A stretch of 64,000 nt of DNA from Amia ocellicauda (Eukaryota; Chordata; Actinopteri; Amiiformes; Amiidae), in the NCBI RefSeq assembly GCF_036373705.1, contig NC_089864.1, positions 244,501 through 308,500 of the forward strand. The letters are read 5' to 3'. Below, in pieces: positions 49,248 through 59,492 of the stretch; positions within the stretch are counted from its first letter, which is position 1, and the number at the start of each line of letters is the position of its first letter. The position numbers and the translations under genes were made by a program. A model generated the notes under the pieces. It worked only from the letters and a program-made list of their open reading frames with translations, was not told where the DNA came from and made no database searches.

Positions 49248-52200
49248 AGGCAGGAGTAGGTGTGTCCCTCCAGGTCCTCAGGCGAGACCCTCAGGCTCTT
49301 CCTGACCTGGTACGTCCCGTCCCCGTTGGGCAGCAGCACCCCCCCGCTCTCCACCCCCTCGTGCAGCTCCTGCCCGTCTCTCTGCCAGGACAGCACAATG
49401 TCTCGGGGGAAGAAGCCCGTGGCCAGGCAGGACACAGGGGAGCCGGGGTCCCTCTGGAGCAGAGACACCTGGGGGGCGACTGGAGAAAAGAGAGAGAGAG
49501 AGAGAGGGAGAGAGAGGGGTGAATATATGGGCTGCACACCTAAGACACTGACGCTGCATATCTGCCACACTGCACTGGAACTGCACACTCTGACATGGAT
49601 AGAAGTGCGTGACACTCTGCCAGTGCTCAGTGGTTAAGTGCTGGGCTGTGTTCACTGCACAGTGATCTGACTAGTTGCACTTCTCTTTCTTCCGTCTCTT
49701 CTACACCAGTCCCCCCTTTAAAGGCAGCTTTATTACAGCCGGAGAATTTACCTACATTAAAGGTGATGTATAAATATATCCATGAACTGTATTTAATCAA
49801 AGTTAATAAATAAATAAGTGGACAACCATGACATGCTTTAACGTTCTGTTCAAAGTACAGTATTCATTATCATTTGTTTGGATAAATTCCTTGAGTTCCT
49901 TATATGTGAAATGGGATGTACCAAATATTAAAAAGGGGGAAATGAAAAGGTTTTCTCTGTGTTAAATGACTTAAAAGAAATTACAATTTAAGATGTGTTA
50001 ATATTTCTATGACATCTGAGTGTCAACACATAGCTAAACTAAACTAATAATTTGCTTATGGGCAATAGATTACATGTTTATCGATAACCTTCCTCTCTCC
50101 TCTGACGTTCTTGAAAGCAGGCAGAGCCACTGTGATGATTTGTTCAGCCTCAGCCTCAGCCTCACCTGTCCTCTATAGGGTCTGCCTCCCATATTGGAGG
50201 TATGCCTTCAGCGAGTCGACGCAGTGGTATTGCAGGTACATCTTGACGCTCTTGGTGAAGCCCCTGTCCGGCTTCCACTTTACAATAATTATAACAATAA
50301 TCATCAGTCAGTAGTTATTTTTGTATTTTTTAATTATTGTTATAAGTTGTGTTGTAAGCCTTTCAATTTTTCCACCCAGAAAAAAAGGACAATAACGCTT
50401 TTGAATTTGACTTTTCTAAGCTCTGCACCACCAGACCCCACAACAACAACAACAATAACAACAACAACCACCCACAGCTGAAGCCCCAGAGCGGTTTGGT
50501 TTTTCTGTTCCTCTTCCCAATAGACATGATAATGAAGGAGCTCCATAGCTCTGTCAGTATTCAGGGGCAGAACCGGTTGACTGACGCTACTCTTACCCTT
50601 CACTTGAGCTTTGAAGGTCCTCAGCATGTCAAAAGACAAATACGAGTTGGTCTTCCAGTCCTGGACCTTCTCCAGCCACCCCTGTCGAGAGATCAGTTCC
50701 CTCATGGTGCTGTTATAATAGCTTAGGACCTCACTGTCCATCATTCCTACCACCACAATCTCTGGTACTGCTGGAATTCCTGTGGTCCCAGTGCAGACGT
50801 ACTGCAGGCAGTGAGGCACTACAACACAGATGCACCTGATCAGTTTTACAGAATGAGACTCTGCATTCATAGATGCAGGAACACAAACTCACAATTAGAG
50901 AACAATAACAACGGTTGACTTATAAATACAGAATGGAACTGCATTGTAAAGAACTCACAAGTGACTGTACATTTACTTCATAAACAACAAACTAATCTTC
51001 AGCAAATAATCAGGCAAAATTGAAGTTAAACACAAATGTGGTTAGGGCCATGTGGCATTTTAACCAACATGGCCAGACCAATCACCCAAGGAGCCCCCTC
51101 CACATTGTTTATTTTGTATTAAATCAAAATCGCAGAAACCTGATTTTCAGAGGGATTTAATGACCAGAATCCTAGAGGCAGGAAAAAGGGTCAAGGCTGG
51201 GCTGAAGTGTGAATTAAACTGCACTTTCCCCTGATCTACTTACTTGCCAAAGTGAGTTTATTGCTGGATTGTCTGATTCATGCGAGTAGAATGAGGTGCT
51301 ACACATCATGGTGGCTTCTAATCTGAGCCCAGGGTGCGTCCAAACTGCTCCCTCGCTCCCTACGCCCCTTGGTTAGTGTCACTTCCTGACACCATAGTGC
51401 TCTGGAGTGAGCGAGGGAACAGGGTGCAGGAAGGAGGGAGAAGCCCTGAATGGGATGGCCTTCAGCACTCATCCATTTCTCCCTCCTTCCCTCCCTCTCA
51501 GAGTGAGACAACCCTGTTCATGATCACTTCAATAGTCAAGGTCACATTTTCACTTTTGGTTTACCTTTGCCAAGGGAATTTTTTTATTCGATTTTTTTAA
51601 ATGACAACAATTTCTCAACTCAGGTTACCCAAACTATTTTGCTACAATTTAGATATTACTAGCGATTCATATGACTGGTAGCTGCCAGCTCTAAAATGAC
51701 ATCATGTTTCTTTTCTTTCGATGTGTGGCATACACATACTTTCTTTCAATTTGTTTGCTCCACAAAAGAAAACTTAGCAGGTATTTTCTTTTCTTTTCTT
51801 TGCATGACTGCAGGAAGTAATTGTAATTTATTGTTGTAAAACTATACACACAAATGGAACATACTGCACATTGAAAATGTATTCAAAATATAATTAATTA
51901 ATAAAATCAATCAACAGAATTAAAGTTCTGTGGTACACTAGACTGCTTAATTATTTAAATAAAACAAAGAGCAAGAAATGTTCAGATGTTATTCTACAGA
52001 TAGTGTATCCCTCTCTATGAGTTAAACCTGTCTATCCATGTTGCCTTACTCTTCTATTCCGACTTCTGGGCCAAATTGTATCTCCTGTATGAGAGGAGAG
52101 AGGTTTACTTGCTCACAAAGACGCCAGGCTCTGCACCTCGATGCCCCGGGCCATTTAAACGGACAAGCAGTTCCAGTCAAACTCACCGGGAAGAGAGGTC

Positions 52201-52458
52201 TGGATGTGGCCCAGAAACAGCAGGAACGCGATCATCATTTGACTCTGACTGCTTTCTCTGCGTGAACAGGCCATGCCTGCAGCAGTCTGAGACGGTCTTC
52301 CTTCTGCTTGACTCCGGCCGATGGGGTGGCTCCTGCTGACAGGCTGCGATCATCATTTCTCTGCGGTATTATCACTGATAATATCGGACACAGGAGACCG
52401 AGCAACACGCCCAGCTAGCAAACTTGTTTGGTCAGGTCACTTTCAGCACTGAGCCGTT

Positions 52459-52481
52459 TGTTTCTCTCGTTTTCGATTTTG
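52459..52481 (-). promoter_or_regulatory. Weak ISRE-like site upstream of gene F
   Basis: The plus strand reads GTTTCTCTCGTTTTCGATTTT, three loosely spaced TTTC/TTTT words about 220 bp 5' of the gene F leader ATG. The match is poorer than at the other genes. Confidence 0.35.
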
Positions 52482-52699
52482 GTGAACAATTAGAAACAAA
52501 CTAATTATCATTATTTATCTGTTTGCACCTGCCCTTAGAGTGACTTACAGTTTTCAAAAGAAACCTTAGAAAGTGCCAACAATGCAACCCGTAAAATAAG
52601 AATGCAGTGCGTATCAGGGACGTGCAGAGACACTGAGGGTGGCCCATGCTGATGAAGGGCCTATGGGGGTGTGGACAGATTGTCGAGTGGAAGGGGTTC

Positions 52700-52719
52700 A
52701 ACCCTGTCAACCCTGTTTA

Positions 52720-52752
<33 letters not shown>

Positions 52753-52960
52753 TCAGTTTCCCAGGAGACACTCTTATCCAGGGACAACATATCACAGTAT
52801 TTTTACATTTTACCCATTTATACAGCTTGGAATTTACTGTAGAAATCCAGGTACAGTACCTTGCTCAAGGGTACAACAGCAGTGTCCCCCACCTGGGATT
52901 GAACCCACAACCATCAGCCAAGAGTCAAGAGCGCTGACCACTACACACATCGCTGGAGGA
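52700..52960. mobile_element. Retroposon tail with ATT array
   Basis: An ATT array (52724-52751) precedes CACTCTTATCCAGGG, the retroposon tail block. Then comes GCTCAAGGGTACAACAGCAG with a CACCTGGGATTGAACCC block, a motif common in fish retroposons. A related scrap is at 22940-23040. Confidence 0.55.
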
Positions 52961-53308
52961 GACAACACGTTGCCCTCGGGGCTGGAGCCTGACACGGTAG
53001 TATCTCGAGCCCTTCTGGACACAAACAACGAGGACTTGAGTACGAATTTGCACCTCCGAGCGTCCTGCACACCCTGCCTGCCCAGCGGAGCACCTGTATC
53101 GATATCACACCATGGGGCCTGTTACCTGGTCTATTTAACACCGCTGTCCAATCCAGCCATGCCGATCTGCATTTGTCCCTTTGAGCCACATGGGTCACGG
53201 CTGCTACTCGTATGTAAGTTGGCCCGTGTACAGCAGCCTATGGGGATTGTGTGTATATACGTGTACATTATGGGCTGTCCACACCTGACAGTGGCTGTAC
53301 AGCTGTGA

Positions 53309-53407
53309 GCTGCACGAGGGGGTGGAGAGCGGGGAGCTGCAGCCCAACGGGGACGGGACGTACCAGGTCAGGAAGAGCCTGAGGGTCTCGCCTGAGGACC
53401 TGGAGGG
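53309..53407 (+). pseudogene. Orphan fragment of an MHC class I alpha3 exon
   Basis: This 99 bp segment encodes ELHEGVESGELQPNGDGTYQ and then VRKSLRVSPEDLEG, almost identical to alpha3 of genes B, F and H. It begins and ends inside the exon without splice sites and is in opposite orientation to flanking genes F and G. No other class I exon lies nearby. Confidence 0.9.
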
Positions 53408-53807
53408 TTTGATTTAATGCAATCAAAGAACAGTTCTTTTGACACTGGGGTCGTGCAGGGTCAAATCTGCAGGGCAGAGAGATTGGTTTATGCAGCTGTT
53501 GGAAAAATGCATAAATGATAATTACTAATTGATCAATATTTCCATAGGTTTCAGCAATAGAGCAGTTTTTTTAAATGTGAATTTCAGAGCGAGGGTCAGA
53601 TCCCCAGCAATTAATATACACAGGCAGGAAACCTCTGATTGGCTGCAAAAAACTAAGTGTATACAGTAGTGTATACACCTGCAAACAGAAACACCTGGAT
53701 ATATACACCTGTACATAATTAATTTCAGAGCACATTGAGACATTAAACTGTGTAAATTTCAATAAAAACTGGAAAAATGTAGGTGACCGGTAGAGTATAT
53801 AGTATAT

Positions 53808-54692
53808 ATACACCGATCAGCCATAACATTATGCACCTGCCTCATATTGTGTAGGTCTCAAAACAGCCCTGACCCGTTGAGGCATGGACTCCACTAGACC
53901 TCTGAAGGTGTGCTGTGGTATCTGGCACCAAGAGGTTAGCAGCAGATCCTTTAAGTCCTGTAAGTTGTGGGGCCTCCATGGATCGGACTTGTTTGTCCAG
54001 CACATCCCACAGATGCTCGATTGGATTGAGATCTGGGGAATTTGGAGGCAAAGTCAACACCTTGAACTCGTCATTCATCAGACCAGGCCACCTTCTTCCA
54101 TTGCTCCGTGGTCCAGTTCTGATGCTCACGTGCCCATTGTACGTGCTTTCGGCAGTGGACAGGGGTCAGCATGGGCACCCTGACTGGTCTGCGGCTACGC
54201 AGCCCCATACGCAACAAACTGCGATGCACTGTGTGTTCTGACACCTTTCTATCAGAACCAGCATTCACTTTTTCAGCAATTTGAGCTACAGTAGCTCGTC
54301 TGTTGGATCGGACCACACGGGCCAGCCTTCGCTCCCCACGTGCATCAGTGAGACTTGGCCGCCCATGACCCTGTCGCCGGTTCACCGCTTTTCCTTCCTT
54401 GGACACTTTTGATAGGTACTGACCACTGCAGACCGGGAACACCCCACAAGAGCTGCAGTTTTGGAGATGTTCTGACCCAGTCGTCTAGCCATCACAATCA
54501 GGCCCTTGTCAAAGTCACTCAGATCCTTACGCTGCCCATTCTTCCCGCTTCTAACACATCAACTTTGAGGACAAAATGTTCACTTGCTGCCTAATATATC
54601 CCACCCACTGACAGGTGCCATGAAAACAAGATTATCAGTGTCATTCACTTCACCTGTCAGTGGTCATAATGTTATGGCTCATCAGTGTATAT
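53808..54692 (-). mobile_element. Internally deleted Tc1-like transposon
   Basis: The terminal inverted repeats are ACACCGATCAGCCATAACAT (about 53809) and its approximate complement ATGTTATGGCTCATCAGTGT (about 54669). On the minus strand the transposase has its helix-turn-helix half (AEKVNAGSDRKVSEHTVHRS) up to WSDE. It then jumps across a deletion to MNDEFKVLTLPPNSPDLNPI. The central Asp-containing block is lost. The fragment at 15590-15900 is from the same family. Confidence 0.88.
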
Positions 54693-54795
54693 ATTTTAGT
54701 ACGTTTTTCCTCTCCTTTCTTTTTCTCTCTATTCGTTCTGTATAATTATCACTATCCTCTGCATGTGATTATCCTACTGTGAAATGATTGTCCTG

Positions 54796-54835
<40 letters not shown>

Positions 54836-56690
54836 ACCTTGTTTCTTTCTTTTGTATTTCAGTGGGTCTGAGAATTTAAACTTCTTTGGCAAGACTGCTG
54901 CTGATGGCCATGCTAATAATGCACTTCTGAATTGAACTGACAGAGAGGGGGTGTTGTGTATGTGACTGGGAGAGCGAAAGCGCAGGATGTGTGGAATGAG
55001 AGACAGAGAGAGGGAGGAAGCCAGTCAACCTGCTCAGTCATTCTTTGCCTGGAGACGGGTGATGCTGCAGTGCTGATTGGTTGTACTCTTAGTTTTTTGA
55101 AGCCAATCAGAAGTGTCCTGCCTGTGTCCATTAACTGCACGGGATCAGACCCTCGCTCTCAAATTCACATTTCAAATTCCTGTAGCCTATGGTAATATAG
55201 CTGAATCAGTAATTATCATTTATGCATTTTTCCAACAGGTGTCCTTCAGGTGTGAGCAGGACTTCAGGGTCACCACCATTACACATGTATCACAGTTACA
55301 ATCGCAGACAATTGTTTATTGCATTCATATTATGAACAACAATATTCAGAAGGCACCTGCACTGACACATTCAAAATGCCTTTTTAGATTAAATAGATGA
55401 TATATAGATATAAAACCAGCTTGAGTGTGTCAGCCTTTATAGCTTCCTGCTTGACTTCTGCTCATTTAATTTACAGTAAAACACTGCACATCCAAAAGCT
55501 CTTGACTCTGCTGAGGGAGCGACTCTCAGAGACATCAGATACACAGAGGAGCCCGAGACATTCAGCCTCTCTTTTGAATCTGTCCGTCTGTCTGAGCGGG
55601 GGTCTGGGCTGGTGTACGGAGGCAGATCAGTGGATGCTGGGAAGGAATGATTGAGGCTCAGTTTCTCAGGCTTGGGGCAGAGGTTGTGCTCCTCCCGAAC
55701 TGTGGATTTATCTCAATTTGATCGCTAAAACAAACACCACCCACTTGGACAACTCTGATTATGGGTTTTGTTAAGGTACAATGCTTCATTTGAAGCAACC
55801 CTTTGGGTCCCAGTGAATCAGGAACCCCTGATTCCATTTCCCATGACACCCTCGCCTCAAGAGACAGAGCTACAGGGAAGAGCACAATACAGCGCTGTGC
55901 AGTGTGTGCAGTATAGCTTATGTTCAGAATGCATCAGACTGCTTTGGTTTGGTATTGTTCTTTCCTTTGTTGGTTTGTCTGATGCATTAACCATTTATTT
56001 CAATGCATTGGCATCTAATCATTAATTTAATGATTTTTTGCTTGAATTTTCACTGGGAGTTTATTTTGCATTTTTGTTTTTTAAACACTTTAGGATTTTT
56101 AAGTTTTTTTTAATGATTTTAGAACTGAATTAAAAAATGTTTTAATCAAAAGTATTAAAATGTGTATGTTTTTAACTATGTAATGTAAAATACTTAACCA
56201 ATAAACAGTATTTTATATCTGTAGTGTGGACAACAGACATGGACACGGCTACTCTTATACACAGTTCTTTATTTTAAATTATTATTAACATTATTTATAT
56301 TATTTACACAACCATCCATTATCAACCAGCGCTTCCTCCAGCTCAAGGTCACAGGGATTTAAAAACAAAGAATAAAATACTGACGCTGGCAGTATCATGT
56401 GAAAGTATTCAAGTTCTCTGTGTGAGTGAGTGTGTGTGTATGTGTTTATTCTTTCTTTGAAAAATGCCTACAGAGTTGACTGCTGCCGTGTGAACAGCAA
56501 AAACAAACTCTGGTGCTTTAAACATCCCATAATGGTTTTAACAAGCTACACACACAGACAGCATGGGACTGGCATTGTGGGACACGGTCCACGGGCTCCA
56601 GCCATCACTTCTCCACATCTCCTCTGAGTCCGTACGGTTCAGGCTCAACGCTGAGTCTGTGTCTAGACGCATGCAGCCTGCTGGGAGCCG
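54693..56690. other. Spacer before class I gene G
   Basis: A CA array lies at 54800-54830 and a LINE family N tail scrap at about 54845-54945 (CTTTGGCAAGACTG, GGCCATGCTAATAATGC, GAATTGA). Otherwise no gene was seen. Possible poly(A) signals for gene G (TTTATT on the plus strand) are at 56268-56273 and 56445-56450. Confidence 0.45.
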
Positions 56691-56692
56691 CT

Positions 56693-59291
56693 CTACACTC
56701 CAGGACACAGAGACTTCTTCTTAAGGAAGCGCCTGGAACAAAGAGAGAGATGATTGCGGTCTGTCCCCCAAGTCGCAGTGTGTCCAGGGGGCCAAAGCCT
56801 AGGTCTCCTCTTCACCTGTCCTCTGTCCTTGGCTCTCCCACTACTGGCTTGTACAGAGAATGTGGTTCAGTCTCCTGATTACTAGCGCAAAAAATGAAAG
56901 TCTTAAAAAGACACTGAAAATGAATTTAATTTCCTTTAAACCTGAAGAGCTTCAAGCTTCATTATGAATGTGTTTTGTTGTACAGAGAAACTCCCTGGTC
57001 ACAAGCTGAGATGGCAGCAAATAAGCCCCCCCCGCCTTGTCAAGGCTTGGCTGAATGCATGTCCCTCTGTGCAGCCTGCTGTCCCTCACTGAGCTCTCAC
57101 CGCTCTCACTAACCTGACTTTTGTGGAAGCAAAGATGATGAAAAGGGTCCCGCCCAGCAATGCAATTGCAGGCATCCACAGAAATGTGCGGGAACGGCCT
57201 GAAACACACAGCACACTGAGTCTTACACACCCACAATGACACATCAATACAGGACACTCCTCTGGTGTGCCAGTCCTCAGTCTCTCCATTCACTCCACTG
57301 CCAATCTGAAAAGCATCATCGGCATTGGTGAAGCCTCTCTCTTACCCCAGTAAGTAACAGATGCCTCTTCCAGGCTGGCGTGTTTCACGTGGCAGGAGAA
57401 TGTGTGCCAGAGCCTTTCCCAGCCGCTCAGTCTCAGGCTCTTTGTGACCTGGTACGTCCCGTCCCCATTGGGCAGCAGCTCCCCGCTCTCCACCCCCTCG
57501 TGCAGCTCCTGCCCGTCTCTCTGCCAGGACAGCACAATGTCTCGGGGGAAGAAGCCCGTGGCCAGGCAGGACAGCTCACAGCCATTATAGTGCACTGACA
57601 CCTCGTGGGGGACTGGAGAGGAAGAGAGGAAGAGAGAGGTCAGGCTTTGACAGAGACGTGTCTCTCAGAAGCAGCAGACACTCGTTAACACCGGGGCAGC
57701 AAGGTGGTGCAGTGAACACAGAACAGTTCGATTCTACAGCAACACAAATCTGCAGACTCCACAGGGACTCATCAAAACATTACAACATAACATTATACAT
57801 GCACTGTTACAGAACTACGTCCCAGAGAAAAATAAACCTTCACAAATAACAAATACGACAAAATATACTGTACACACGCACAATAACTGCACTGCGCTCG
57901 CTATGCACTGTAACTCCAGAGACAGAGCTAAGATATGTGCAGACCGTGGTTCTCTGCCCTCAGGGAACCAGTTCACAGTCACAGAGTGGTCAGGCTCCCA
58001 TCCCATTAGTCAGACCCACAACACAACCACACTACACACCTCACAGCAGAACACAGGCATTAGCGCAAGGCTCTCAGACTAGGGGGTGAAGCTCAGGCCA
58101 TTCTCAGGCCACCTTCAACCACTCTCAGGTGTGACTCATACAACACGCACTCCCATCAAGCTTTCGTCATCTCGTCCCACCTGACCCATCACCTCTGATG
58201 ACGTGGAAATGCTCAGACCCACCTTTCCTGTCCAGAGCCTCCCTGCCGTGCTCCAGCAACTTCTTCAGCCACTCCAGGCAGTGCTGCTGCAGGTACGTCC
58301 TCGAACTCTTCAAGCTCGGGGTCCTGCGCGGATGCCAGGGACTGACGGTGGTGAAGGCCCAGGTGTTGGTGTCTAGGGTGAGATAATCTTTGCCTTTGTA
58401 GCCGTACTGCCAGAAATATCGGGTTGCATTGTCGTCACCCTGTTTGCAGCCCCACATCTGCTGCAGTGTTGCAATGCCTGGAATTGAAACAGGAACGCTC
58501 ACTGGGCTGGCCTGCAGCTGGCACTCGCCCCCAGGATGTGCCCGTGCTTATATTGCTCCTTCATATTGCACAATCACTCCTGTGTTCTTCTGTGTTTGGA
58601 GTTGTTGCCCTTGTATGTCACTGTGGAGGAATGTGTGAAACAATTGGGGAAAACAACCGTAAAGTTGGCCTGTTGTGTGCTGTGGTGTTGGGTGTGTGTT
58701 TGTTTCATTGTCTTAATGGAGGTGTCCAGCAGTGGACCATGCCAGAGTGGCTTCAAGCGTTGTCAGCGTGACTCTCAGTGCAGGGGCAGCTCTTACCTGC
58801 AGTGCGTACAGAGTTCAGGGTGTCAACAGATACATAGGAGTTAATCTTCCAGCCCTGTAAACCCTCTTCATCTTTCAGCCACTCCTGCCGAGGGACCACC
58901 TCACCCACTGTGGTGTTGTAGTAACTCAGCTCCTCCTTGTCCAGCATGGTGACCACAATCACCTCCGTCACTGCCACTGGGCCTGAGGCGCCAGTGCAGA
59001 CATAGTGCAGAGAGTGGTTTGCTGCAGCACAGACAAGGTCACACCGCACAAAACAGGTGGGAATCAAATTAGTTAGTTAGTCACTAAACATGAAACTCTA
59101 AGGATAGCCTTTGACTATTTCCTGCTAAATCCAGTGTTTCATTAATGCATTGCGGCAGGATCGGAAGAAAGAAACTATCTCTGACTCCATTAGACTCAAC
59201 TCAACTCGAGTGCTGCAGTCCCAGTATCTCAGTCACACTCACCGGCACAAGCGCACTGGACGGCGAACAGGGCCAGCAGGGCTCGCAGCAT
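56693..59291 (-). CDS. Divergent (non-classical) MHC class I gene G, apparently intact
   Basis: Six minus-strand exons have consistent phases: leader 59291-59243 (49 bp, MLRALLALFAVQCACA), alpha1 59021-58797 (225), alpha2 58477-58223 (255), alpha3 57612-57346 (267), transmembrane 57198-57114 (85) and tail 56732-56693 (40, stop TAG). They total 921 bp and 306 residues. Alpha1 (ANHSLHYVCTG, EVIVVTMLDKEELSYYNTT) is 12 codons shorter than in the classical genes. Alpha2 has both cysteines (MWGCKQG, HCLEWLKK) but lacks the TKxKW peptide-anchor run, so classical peptide binding is unlikely. Possible N-glycosylation sites are NTT in alpha1 and NAT in alpha2. Alpha3 keeps the immunoglobulin core. The tail is short and basic (RRFLKKKSLCPGV). 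It may belong to one of the non-classical fish lineages; which one cannot be settled here. It shares a promoter region with gene H. Confidence 0.9.
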
Positions 59292-59492
59292 CGCTGTCTG
59301 TGGCCTGCACTCGGGTGATGTCCGCCTCTCGCACCTGTGTGACCCTTCGGCCACCGACGCACCACCGACGCACAGCAGCCCAGCGGAGACGCGGTTTCGC
59401 TTTCAGTTTGACTCGCGAATTGCGTGGTCGCTGCAGCCAGTCAGATTATTCTGTTCTCTCTGATTCATGTGACACAGCTGTCCGGCGCAGGG
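59292..59492. promoter_or_regulatory. Shared divergent promoter of class I genes G and H with ISRE
   Basis: Only 201 bp separate the ATGs of genes G (minus) and H (plus). GGTTTCGCTTTCAGTTTG at 59393-59410 is a good ISRE with three TTTC/TTTG words, nearly central and about 83-100 bp from either ATG. It is the only such site seen, so it probably serves both genes. Confidence 0.7.

Larger units (their letters stand above)
46735..52238 (-). pseudogene. MHC class I-like gene F, chimeric and truncated
   Basis: Minus-strand exons: leader 52238-52187 (MMIAFLLFLGHIQTSLP), alpha1 50818-50597 (222 bp, open), alpha2 remnant 50282-50166, alpha3 49479-49241 (cut short), connecting/transmembrane 49135-49019 (117 bp; LIIAAVLVLIAATVGVVIWK), cytoplasmic 48767-48741 (27 bp) and 46787-46735 with stop TGA. 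Alpha1 is of the divergent type (PHCLQYVCTGTTG, LSYYNSTM). Only the second half of alpha2 survives (YLQYHCVDSLKAYLQYGRQ), and a TAG at 50175-50173 replaces the codon for the usual Glu before the donor. Alpha3 is almost identical to gene B but ends SCLE-stop where it runs into a GA array. Leader, membrane and tail exons look sound. A normal chain cannot be made. A spliced product skipping alpha2/alpha3 is conceivable but unsupported. Confidence 0.87.

Noticed and set aside
50340-50870. 176-codon open frame taken as one protein
   Set aside because: Only 50818-50597 is an alpha1 exon; the rest runs into intron sequence, including a GTT/GTC array that reads VVVVV.
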